The translations under genes and the position numbers were made by a program. The notes beneath the pieces are model-generated. The model was not told where the DNA came from. It was given only the letters and a program-made list of their open reading frames with translations, and did not search any database. Positions 1-7,236 of a stretch of 64,000 nt of DNA are shown here, in pieces (position 1 is the first letter of the stretch; each line of letters starts with the position of its first letter). The stretch lies in contig CAKVIC010000001.1 in assembly GCA_934754655.1 (NCBI GenBank), positions 150,346 to 214,345 of the forward strand. Reading direction: 5' to 3'. This stretch comes from an uncultured Candidatus Melainabacteria bacterium (lineage in GTDB: Bacteria > Cyanobacteriota > Vampirovibrionia > Gastranaerophilales > Gastranaerophilaceae).

Positions 1-1
1 T

Positions 2-52
2 AAAAAAGATGAGTGACCTTATTAAATTTTAAATCGTGACTCATCTTTTTTT
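2..52. terminator. Rho-independent type hairpin
   Basis: A 13-bp perfect stem pairs 2-14 (A-run then GATGAGT) with 39-51 (ACTCATC then T-run). The A-run/T-run flanks make it usable on both strands. It precedes gcvH and probably ends a gene lying outside the window. Confidence 0.8.
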
Positions 53-168
53 CTGTATTTTTGTTACATTTCATGCCTGTTCGTTAATTTTTGCTTGACA
101 TCTTTTATTATTATTAGGAAAATTATTATATCTAAAATATTTAATACTTTGCTGGAGATTCTTTTTGC

Positions 169-549
169 ATGGATGAAAGTATGTTATACACAAAAACAAA
201 CGAGTATTTGTTAGAAAATGGCGATTGCTTTTTAGTTGGAATGACTGATTATGCATTAGAAAATTTAGGAGATATCATTTTTATAGAACTTCCTGAAGTC
301 GGCAATAAATTCAAAAAAAATGAAGCTTTTGCAACAATTGAATCAATAAAAAAAGCTTCTGAAATTTATATGCCAATCTCGGGTGTTGTGGTTGAAATTA
401 ACGAAAATATTATGAATAATCCACATTTATTAAATGACGAAACTTTCAACGATAAATGGTTGATTAAAATTAATAAAATTGCTGACCAATTAGAATTTGT
501 TGATTTAATGGATTATTTTGATTATAAAGAAGAGATTTTAGATGCTTAA
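169..549 (+). CDS. gcvH: Glycine cleavage system H-like lipoyl carrier protein
   Basis: 126 aa, the usual GcvH length. The lipoyl-lysine motif ESIKKASE is present (Lys61 by this start), followed by the hammerhead segment MPISGVVVEIN and a family-typical tail (NDKWLIKI). In the family the protein shuttles the aminomethyl group between GcvP, GcvT and GcvL, or acts as the lipoyl donor/acceptor in lipoate relay. No gcvT, gcvP, lipA or lplA lies in the window, so the partner is unknown. GGAG at 154-157 supports the ATG at 169; an in-frame ATG at 181 (MLYTKT) matches the family N-terminus better and is a real alternative. It is followed after 20 nt by the nucleoside transporter, probably in the same transcript. 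Confidence 0.9.
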   Translation: MDESMLYTKTNEYLLENGDCFLVGMTDYALENLGDIIFIELPEVGNKFKKNEAFATIESIKKASEIYMPISGVVVEINENIMNNPHLLNDETFNDKWLIKINKIADQLEFVDLMDYFDYKEEILDA

Positions 550-569
550 GTTTTTATCAAGGAGAAATA

Positions 570-1835
570 ATGTCTAGATTTATAGGTTTAATCGGTATAG
601 TTGTTATATTTTTAATTTGTTATGCTTTATCTAATAACAAAAAAGCCATAAATTATAAAACAATTGGCACCGGTTTTTTATTACAAATAGCGTTTGCCAT
701 TTTTATCTTTAAAGTACCACTTGGACAAAAAATGTTTTTACTAATAGGCGAATTTATCAGAAAGATTCTTGAATTTGCATATCAAGGTGGAAGTTTTGTT
801 TTTGGTGCATTATTGGAAAATGACACTTTGATAAAACTTTTTGGTCAATCTTCTACAATATTTGCAATTCAACTTATATGTTCAAATATTTTTATGATGG
901 TTCTTGTTAATATTTTATATCACTATGGTATTATGCAAAAAGTTGTTGCAACTTTAGGCAAAGCAATGAACAAATTAATGCGCGTATCCGGCGCTGAAGC
1001 ACTATCAAATGTCGCTAGTGCTTTTGTCGGACAAATTGTTGCACAAATTATGATAAAACCATATTTAGAAAAATTAACACGTTCAGAACTTCTTGCATCA
1101 ATGGCAGGCTCTATGGCTTGTATATCCGGCGCAATTATGCCAATTTATATTGGAATGGGAATTCCAGCACAATATTTATTAGCTTCAAGTGTTATGGCTG
1201 CCCCTGGAGCATTAATTTTAGCAAAAATTATTTATCCTGAAACAGGAGAACCTGAAACTCGTGATAATATCAAAATTTCACGTCGCAAAAATTACACAAA
1301 CGTTTTTGATGCAATTGCCAATGGTGCATCTGATGGTATGAAAGTCGCTTTAAATGTATCTGCAATGATTATTGCACTAATTGCATTAGTAGCATTTATT
1401 GACTGGACATTAAATCTTGCTGGAAACTTTTTATTCCAAATTCCTTGTTTTGCAAAATTTACATTCTTATCTCACTTATCACTTGGTTATATATTAGGAA
1501 AGATTTTTGCAATTTTTGCTTTGATAATAGGAGTTCCACTAAAAGACGCTTCTATTGTCGGCTCGCTTATGGGAACAAAAATCGTTTTAAACGAAATGGT
1601 CGCTTATGTTCAACTTGCGAATTTAGCCGATATTATTTCTCCAAAAAGTTTTATGATAGCATCTTTTGCTCTTTGCTCTTTTGGGAATTTTGGTTCAATT
1701 GCAATTCAAATCGGTGGTATCGGAGAATTAGCTCCTAACCAAAAACGAAATTTGGCAAGACTTGGACTTAAAGCGCTTATTTGCGGAACTTTAAGTTGTT
1801 ATTTATCTGCTGCTATTGTCGGAGTGTTGCTCTAA
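570..1835 (+). CDS. NupC-type concentrative nucleoside transporter
   Basis: 421 aa polytopic inner-membrane protein of the CNT family, which imports nucleosides with H+ or Na+. The order is an N-terminal Nucleos_tra2_N helix pair, the gate region (GALLEND then IFAIQLICSNIFMMVLVNIL), and the C-terminal transport domain, with hallmark stretches SVMAAPGALILAKI, EP-ET and the final GFGNFGSIAIQIGG-like segment (CSFGNFGSIAIQIGGIG). AAGGAG at 559-564 fits the ATG at 570. Substrate specificity cannot be read. Its 3' end overlaps a convergent small gene by 33 bases. Confidence 0.92.
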   Translation: MSRFIGLIGIVVIFLICYALSNNKKAINYKTIGTGFLLQIAFAIFIFKVPLGQKMFLLIGEFIRKILEFAYQGGSFVFGALLENDTLIKLFGQSSTIFAIQLICSNIFMMVLVNILYHYGIMQKVVATLGKAMNKLMRVSGAEALSNVASAFVGQIVAQIMIKPYLEKLTRSELLASMAGSMACISGAIMPIYIGMGIPAQYLLASSVMAAPGALILAKIIYPETGEPETRDNIKISRRKNYTNVFDAIANGASDGMKVALNVSAMIIALIALVAFIDWTLNLAGNFLFQIPCFAKFTFLSHLSLGYILGKIFAIFALIIGVPLKDASIVGSLMGTKIVLNEMVAYVQLANLADIISPKSFMIASFALCSFGNFGSIAIQIGGIGELAPNQKRNLARLGLKALICGTLSCYLSAAIVGVLL

Positions 1836-2087
1836 CTTATAAACTTCTTCTTCAAGAGCGGTATTACACGCTTTAATTTCTGAGACTTTTTCCAAAGCAA
1901 TATTAAGCATGTTTAAATAGTCAGTTCGCTCTTGACTTAGTTCTAAACTAGAGTTTGCAACACTATAATAGACCGAATTAATTTCTTTGTTTTCGCATGT
2001 TGCCTTTGTAAATTTTAAAATTGTCTCTAATACTGAAACTTCTTGAAAAGTTTTATCAAAAGAGCATGTGATTTTTGGACTTTCCAT
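1803..2087 (-). CDS. Small coiled-coil hypothetical protein
   Basis: 94 aa, cytoplasmic, with no signal or membrane segment. The C-terminal half (LNMLNIALEKVSEIK-type heptads) is predicted to form a coiled coil. AAGAGGT lies about 5 nt before the ATG (on the minus strand), which supports translation, and the frame is open despite overlapping the end of the convergent transporter gene by 33 bases. Family not recognised. Confidence 0.55.
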   Translation of the reverse strand: MESPKITCSFDKTFQEVSVLETILKFTKATCENKEINSVYYSVANSSLELSQERTDYLNMLNIALEKVSEIKACNTALEEEVYKLEQHSDNSSR

Positions 2088-2181
2088 TGTAACCTCTTAA
2101 TACTTATTCCTTAATTCACTAAACTATCACCATTATAACTTATCAAGTATTAATGTGGTTAATATATTTTCCAATTTACAA

Positions 2182-3273
2182 TTATTTACAAGAAATAAAT
2201 GCATTTAAATATTCGATTAATTCGTTAAAGCTAATATTATTATTATTTTTCTTACGATTACGCAAATGCTCTGCTATTGCCTCTAAAATTTCTAAAAAAG
2301 TGGCTTCTGTAATATTTTGAGAATTAAAATCTTCATAAACATTTAATAAATATGCAAAAGTATCTTCACCATTGTTTAATTTAATTTGAATCAAAGCCTT
2401 CCTTAAAGCTTCAGTTGGCAATTCGACATTTAAGATATTAATATATAATTTTGCCGAATTATCTAATCTTTTAAATAAATCCTCTGGCGACATATATTCT
2501 TGCATTGTTGCAAAATAATTTACAAAATTTTCATAATAATTTGTTGGGACATAATGCTTACTTGCAAACTTTGTAACAAAAAAATCTTTAAAAAATAAAC
2601 GCAAATCATTTTCATTATTAAAATTTGCTGTAAAATTATCCCATTTATCATCAAGATTATATGTTTTCAAAAAATCATTTATTAAAATAAAATGATCCAA
2701 ACTCTTTTTTTCTTTATTTAAAGTATAGTAAACTTCTCTTTGATACTCTTTGGGAGAATCAACTATCATTATACTAAATTTTTGTAACCACTTTAACAAA
2801 CTGCTTGCTTGAAGCTTATTATCTTTTATTTGAGTCCAAAAAAGATGTAACAACTTAAAAATCGGAGATTCTTTTTCTTTTCCGGATAAACGTTCACCAA
2901 AAATTATTTTATGATAAATTGTTCCTTCTGGTTCGTTCAAACGCAATTTAGGCTTATCATTTGATACCAAATATTTTGAACGAATTGTTGCTATCGCTTT
3001 ATCATTTTTTGGAGTCGTTTTTTTGTGGCACTCACAAATTGCATGCAAAAATAATGATATACACAAAAATCGATTTAAACCATCGATAATTGTATAATTA
3101 TTCATAGTTCTATCATACAAGTATACAATTCCAAAATTAACGTTTTGAATAAATTGTTCGTCATCGCGAATAAAATTATAAAAAATACTCAAATCTTCAT
3201 AACATGTCGCAAAATCAAGCGCATGTAAGCTTTTTGTTTTTTTCAAAAAATCTAAAGTATTTACAATATTCAT
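2182..3273 (-). CDS. DUF262 (ParB/GmrSD-N-like) domain protein
   Basis: 363 aa. The N-terminal 130 residues match the DUF262 pattern: a strand with YTIIDGLNRFLCISLFL, whose D64-G65-x-x-R68 corresponds to the catalytic DGQQR/DGxxR motif of GmrSD-type proteins, then KLRLNEPE before a second helical part. The rest is helical and lacks the HNH (GmrD) nuclease half, so it is an N-only version. Known DUF262 proteins hydrolyse NTPs and drive DNA cleavage (type IV restriction) or act in phage defence; what this one does is inference. It starts at a TAATG junction with the upstream winged-helix gene, so the two are translationally coupled. Confidence 0.7.
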   Translation of the reverse strand: MNIVNTLDFLKKTKSLHALDFATCYEDLSIFYNFIRDDEQFIQNVNFGIVYLYDRTMNNYTIIDGLNRFLCISLFLHAICECHKKTTPKNDKAIATIRSKYLVSNDKPKLRLNEPEGTIYHKIIFGERLSGKEKESPIFKLLHLFWTQIKDNKLQASSLLKWLQKFSIMIVDSPKEYQREVYYTLNKEKKSLDHFILINDFLKTYNLDDKWDNFTANFNNENDLRLFFKDFFVTKFASKHYVPTNYYENFVNYFATMQEYMSPEDLFKRLDNSAKLYINILNVELPTEALRKALIQIKLNNGEDTFAYLLNVYEDFNSQNITEATFLEILEAIAEHLRNRKKNNNNISFNELIEYLNAFISCK

Positions 3274-3893
3274 TATTTACCTAAAAGAATAAAACCACCT
3301 GAAGGTACATTTTGCAAACGATTACCTTCAATTTTAGCTCTCAAATTTTTTATATATTTATAAACATAATCACGTGGCAAATCCAACAATAATGCCAAAT
3401 CTTTAGCAAAAACAGTTTTATTGATATTATTTACAAAATATTCAAAAACCAATTGTTCCCTATCAGTCAGTGCTTTCTTTAAAATTATATCATCAGCATT
3501 ATCACCATATTGTTCTTCTGCTTGTACCTCTTGAATACTCTCCATTTTAGAAACATTATTTTGCAAAACCTTATCTATAGCATTTTTGAAAGTTTTATTC
3601 TCTTCTTTAACTGCATTATTTTCAAAAGCAATGTTTTTGTTTCTTGAAAAAGGTGTATGTGAAATTTGTTGTTCACGTTTAAAAGCTCTTTCTGCAATAG
3701 CAGAAAATCCGTCCGTTGTTATTTTGTTTGTATGAGAAGAAGTTCCCTTAGACATCACTATATCTACAACATCATTTGTAGGTTTTTCAGTTTCAATGGT
3801 TTTTCCTAATCTAGCTGCAAACTCCTCTAATGTAATTTTTTCTAAAGAGCTTCTCCATTGTTTAATCTCTTCTTTTGTTAAATAATTAGGCAT
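3273..3893 (-). CDS. Winged-helix domain protein, partner of the DUF262 gene
   Basis: 206 aa. An N-terminal helical part (LTKEEIKQWRSSLEKITLEE) and a low-complexity linker (about 45-130) lead to a C-terminal 65-residue winged-helix-like domain, LTDREQLVFEYFVNN onward, with a recognition-helix-like DYVYKYIKNLRAKI and a GGFILL wing. Likely binds DNA or another protein. GGAG/GAAG upstream of the ATG is good. Its stop overlaps the start of the DUF262 gene (TAATG), so the two probably act as one system. Family not named. Confidence 0.6.
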   Translation of the reverse strand: MPNYLTKEEIKQWRSSLEKITLEEFAARLGKTIETEKPTNDVVDIVMSKGTSSHTNKITTDGFSAIAERAFKREQQISHTPFSRNKNIAFENNAVKEENKTFKNAIDKVLQNNVSKMESIQEVQAEEQYGDNADDIILKKALTDREQLVFEYFVNNINKTVFAKDLALLLDLPRDYVYKYIKNLRAKIEGNRLQNVPSGGFILLGK

Positions 3894-4009
3894 TACACTT
3901 CTCCTATACTAACTTGTGACAGTCTAACTTAATTCCCCTCTCGGATATATTACTACTTTACCACAAAATTTTAAAATTATCTCAAAAAATTTAATGATGT
4001 TAAGTTTTT

Positions 4010-4630
4010 TTAATTTGTTTCGATTCTCGCCGGCAAATGATTAGCTTGAATAGTCTGCAACAACGCATCAGCACTAGCTTTGTTTTTAAAAATCCCGACT
4101 TGCAAAGTATAATCATTTGAACCGATACATTTTACAATAGGATTTAGGTTAGATCCGGATTCTGTTATTATATCCTTTGCTACTTTTGCTTGCTCTGCGG
4201 TTGTATAAGTTCCAATAAAAACTTTATAAACAACCTCTTGCTGTTTTACCGGTTCGGGATTAGCTTCTTGAGTTTTTACTGGAGTGTTTACTTCATTTTT
4301 TAAATCAGAAAATTCCGAATTTGCATTAGCTTCTATTTTTTCCCTTCTATCAGCAGTATTCATAATATCAGAGAAACTTCTACCCTGATCCTCTTCTTTT
4401 ATCATTGCAAGACGAGAATCAATATTTTCTTTAAATAAATTGCCTGCATCATTGCCTTCTTCCGGCTTATCACCACCAATTGAGGTATCAACATTTGGTG
4501 AAAGTGTTGTTATTAAAAAAGTAAACACTAAAAGCATTCCAAAAAATGAAATAATAAACAATTTAAACAAAGAATAATCTTTTGTTGTATTTTTTTTCAT
4601 GTATTTTTTATAGCCCTGATTTTTAGACAT
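4010..4630 (-). CDS. Membrane-anchored SPOR-domain protein
   Basis: 206 aa from the chosen start. A basic N-terminus is followed by one transmembrane helix (LFIISFFGMLLVFTFLIT), an acidic linker and a C-terminal SPOR domain of about 75 residues (YKVFIGTYTTAEQAKVAK ... YTLQVGIFKNKASADALLQ). SPOR domains bind denuded peptidoglycan, usually at the division septum. I chose the ATG at 4630 because GGAG lies 6 nt before it and it follows the preceding stop by 1 nt; a longer frame opens at 4666 but would overlap the upstream gene. Last gene of the HEAT-queC-DUF366-SPOR operon. Confidence 0.8.
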   Translation of the reverse strand: MSKNQGYKKYMKKNTTKDYSLFKLFIISFFGMLLVFTFLITTLSPNVDTSIGGDKPEEGNDAGNLFKENIDSRLAMIKEEDQGRSFSDIMNTADRREKIEANANSEFSDLKNEVNTPVKTQEANPEPVKQQEVVYKVFIGTYTTAEQAKVAKDIITESGSNLNPIVKCIGSNDYTLQVGIFKNKASADALLQTIQANHLPARIETN

Positions 4631-4631
4631 A

Positions 4632-5186
4632 TTATACTCCACGAACTTTTGTAGTTGCCAAAACAATATCTTCTAATTCTTCTGAATACCGTTTCATTAC
4701 TGCGAGCGCAAAATCTCTAATATCACTAATTTTTAGTTCACTTGTTAATCCAGCTGCTTTCACCGGAGCACCTTCCGACAAAATATTTAATCCTGTATGA
4801 ATTAGCACTGAATTTATTGATTTTGTTGCAATAGAAACTGATAACTTTTTGTCATCTATCATCAAATCATCGCCTTTTCTAATGACAAAAAAGCCTCTTG
4901 ATTCTAATTCTTCCTTTATAACAGTCATTAACAAACGTTGTCGCAAAACACCTTCTGTTAAACCGATACCAAATTGCTCTGAAATAAAACTTAACATGAG
5001 TTTGCTATAAATTGGTTCATTATTTATGACATCTTCAATATCAACCATTTCTGTCAAATGAACTTCGCACTCACCAATAAATGCAACTATTGCATCACCT
5101 TGGATTTTATGATTTTTATAAATCCAATGTGGTGCAAGCTGCGAACCTATATATTTAATTTCTTTTTCAATAAATTTAGTTTTCAT
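4632..5186 (-). CDS. DUF366 family protein
   Basis: 184 aa from the chosen start. It matches the DUF366 pattern along its length: YIGSQLAPHWIY, GDAIVAFIGECEVHLTEMVDIEDV, an MLSFISEQF block, QRLL, RKGDDLMID and KLSVSIATKS followed by LIHTGLNI. The family is best known from archaea and its function is unsettled. Overlap with queC hints at a link to 7-deazaguanine or tRNA modification. The start at 5186 (MKTKFIEKEIKYIG) fits the family N-terminus; an upstream start at 5219 would extend deep into queC. Confidence 0.75.
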   Translation of the reverse strand: MKTKFIEKEIKYIGSQLAPHWIYKNHKIQGDAIVAFIGECEVHLTEMVDIEDVINNEPIYSKLMLSFISEQFGIGLTEGVLRQRLLMTVIKEELESRGFFVIRKGDDLMIDDKKLSVSIATKSINSVLIHTGLNILSEGAPVKAAGLTSELKISDIRDFALAVMKRYSEELEDIVLATTKVRGV

Positions 5187-5862
5187 TTTCTTCAAATAAT
5201 TCATTAATATATTTTTCACAATGATTTGCGATTAATGCTTTTTTTAAATGATAGCAAGATTCACATTTCCCGCAATTCTTCTCTCCCGAATTATAACAAC
5301 TTCTTGTTAATTCTAACGGCATAGAATTCTCTACTGCAATTTTAACTATATCATCCTTATTATAATTAATCAAGGGGGCTAAAACCGTTGGGGCATGCAT
5401 TGTTGACGTTTGAAATAATTTTGATACTTCTTTTCTAAAAAGTTCCGTATTATCAGAAAAAGTTTCTGCTTCATCCTTATTTGCACCATAAATAATATAA
5501 TCAATTTTGAAAGAATCACAAAAACACGCCGCAATATTTAAAAATAACGCATTTCGATTGGGAACCCAAACTGCTAAAGCACTTTTTTTTGTCTGAAAAT
5601 TTGTCTGTGGAACATTTTCTTCTGACACTAAAGCTGTCTTTGTAATTTCTTTAAGCCAATCTAAAGAAATTACTTTATGCTTAACATTATAATGTTTACA
5701 AATTTTTTCAGAAGCATCAATTTCACTTTTTACAGATTTTTGTCCATAATCAAATGTTAACGCTAATTTTATATCAATATTTAAAACCTCTTTAGAATAA
5801 CCAAGCGCTACAAGAGAATCCAACCCGCCTGATAAAAGTATTATTGCGCTTTTAGATATCAT
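5176..5862 (-). CDS. queC: 7-cyano-7-deazaguanine synthase
   Basis: About 228 aa. QueC converts 7-carboxy-7-deazaguanine to preQ0 with ATP and ammonia, on the way to queuosine in tRNA. Visible are the PP-loop SGGLDS near the N-terminus, FDYGQKS, the WVPNRNALFLNIAA block and the zinc-site cysteines of CYNSGEKNCGKCESC. QueD, QueE and QueF are not in the window. The start at 5862 (MISKSAIILLSGG) is the closest to the family norm and overlaps the HEAT gene by 11 bases; starts at 5880 and 5892 are also open. Confidence 0.93.
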   Translation of the reverse strand: MISKSAIILLSGGLDSLVALGYSKEVLNIDIKLALTFDYGQKSVKSEIDASEKICKHYNVKHKVISLDWLKEITKTALVSEENVPQTNFQTKKSALAVWVPNRNALFLNIAACFCDSFKIDYIIYGANKDEAETFSDNTELFRKEVSKLFQTSTMHAPTVLAPLINYNKDDIVKIAVENSMPLELTRSCYNSGEKNCGKCESCYHLKKALIANHCEKYINELFEENEN

Positions 5863-6802
5863 CTTCGACAGAATCTCCATTTTCATATTCATTTATCAAT
5901 TCTTGAGCTTCTTGCTTTAAAAACTCTGAATAAATCGGTAACTCAATGATTTTATCCAAAATATCTCGTCCTTGCAAATTATACAATGCAATTAATGCAT
6001 TTTTTTTAACTTCATCATCCTCATCATTCAAACATTTTGAAATCAATATAACAGAATCATCATCACCACTATTCATAATAGCTTCTATCGCATTTATTCT
6101 TACCATTGGTGAAGAATCCATTAATGAACTTTTCAAAGCTTTTATAACTTTTTTATTGTTATAATTTAAATTACCCAATGCTTCAACAATTTTTTCCTTT
6201 AAAAAAGAGAATTTATCCAACAACCCCTGTTTAGCTTCTAATATTGAAATCAAAGGGTCAATTGCATTTGTATCCCCTAACAACCCCAAAGCTGAAGTTG
6301 CAGATTCTTTTAAATAAATAGATTTTTCATCCTCATCTTCAACAATATTAATTAAAGGTTGAACAGCATATTTATCACCAATTTTACCCAACGCGTCGGC
6401 GCAAGCTAACCTAACTCTATAATGCTCATTTTTGTTTTGCATACAATTTAATAGTGTTGTAACTGTACTAGAATTCTTATAATTAGCAATAGCTTTAGCA
6501 CACAAAGCTCTTACATTTATCAGATTTTCAGCATCATCATCGCTTATATTCTTTAAAGTCAATAAATTTAAAAGTATATTAAGAGTCGAATCAGCCCTAT
6601 AACAATCAGAAAGTTTTATTATATGTTGTAATATTGTGGAATCCTTGATACTCATAAGACAATAATCATAAATATCAATAAGTTCTTCTTTATTATAAAA
6701 TTCCTCTAAATGTGAAAGATTCTCCAACACAACTTGCAAAGGCTTACTTCCAACCCCGCATTTTTCAAGTATTAATTTATAATCTAAACTCGCATTTTCC
6801 AC
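5852..6802 (-). CDS. HEAT-repeat protein
   Basis: 316 aa of alpha-helical HEAT/PBS-lyase-type repeats, clearest from residue 110 on (VRLACADALGKIGD, LKESATSALGLLGD, VEALGNLNYNN, VRINAIEAIMNSGDDD, VKKNALIALYNLQG). Such solenoids are protein-interaction scaffolds. The first codon is GTG with a purine-rich AGAGG almost abutting it, so the exact start is uncertain. It heads the queC/DUF366/SPOR operon with overlaps throughout. Confidence 0.8.
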   Translation of the reverse strand: MENASLDYKLILEKCGVGSKPLQVVLENLSHLEEFYNKEELIDIYDYCLMSIKDSTILQHIIKLSDCYRADSTLNILLNLLTLKNISDDDAENLINVRALCAKAIANYKNSSTVTTLLNCMQNKNEHYRVRLACADALGKIGDKYAVQPLINIVEDEDEKSIYLKESATSALGLLGDTNAIDPLISILEAKQGLLDKFSFLKEKIVEALGNLNYNNKKVIKALKSSLMDSSPMVRINAIEAIMNSGDDDSVILISKCLNDEDDEVKKNALIALYNLQGRDILDKIIELPIYSEFLKQEAQELINEYENGDSVEDDI

Positions 6803-6914
6803 ACCTCTAAAATACTATAAATAATTTTTTCTAGCAATTATTTAGTGTTTAAAAATAAAAAAACTTCATACCAATAATTCAACGTTACAAAACTTAATAT
6901 TTTGCAAAAAAAGA

Positions 6915-6950
6915 GCAATTTTTGAAAACAAAAAAACTTTATATATATAC
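6915..6950 (+). promoter_or_regulatory. Bipartite promoter, GCAATT / ACTTTATATATATA type
   Basis: GCAATT at 6915-6920 and ACTTTATATATATA from 6936, exactly 21 nt apart start to start. The same two boxes at the same spacing occur at 37963 and 41698. It lies 23 bases upstream of the 67-aa gene at 6973. Boxes and spacing are seen; promoter function is inferred. Confidence 0.65.
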
Positions 6951-6972
6951 AAGCAGTTTTTAAGGAGCAACA

Positions 6973-7176
6973 ATGAAAGAAGAAGATTTGAATATAAAAA
7001 TGTCAGTAATTTCAGATCCAATAAACAACGTATATAAATTAGAAACAAGACAGGATATAGAAGAAATTCAACGTATTTGTAGAATATTTGATATTGCTAA
7101 AAATCAATCAAATAGACACAAAATGTTATCTATTAAAAATTTAGCTACTTTTAGACTAGTTTTAAGTAATAATTAA
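6973..7176 (+). CDS. Small hypothetical protein (67 aa) behind a shared promoter
   Basis: 67 aa, charged, mainly helical, without signal peptide or membrane helix. AAGGAG about 6 nt before the ATG and a hairpin terminator just downstream make it a complete single-gene transcription unit. Its promoter matches those of the 659-aa protein at 38010 and the helical protein at 41757, so it may be co-regulated with them. Family not recognised. Confidence 0.65.
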   Translation: MKEEDLNIKMSVISDPINNVYKLETRQDIEEIQRICRIFDIAKNQSNRHKMLSIKNLATFRLVLSNN

Positions 7177-7201
7177 TTGTTAAGTACACTATATATTTTC
7201 T

Positions 7202-7236
7202 ATGCTACTGGATTTAATTCTGTAGCATTGTTTGTT
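7202..7236 (+). terminator. Hairpin terminator after the 67-aa gene
   Basis: ATGCTAC (7202-7208) pairs with GTAGCAT (7222-7228), with added inner pairs, followed by TGTTTGTTT. It reaches into the last codons of the convergent radical SAM gene. Confidence 0.6.

Noticed and set aside
1445..1738. 97-codon plus-strand ORF inside the nucleoside transporter gene
   Set aside because: Out of frame within a well-conserved membrane protein, no ribosome site, Cys/Tyr/Arg-rich shadow composition.
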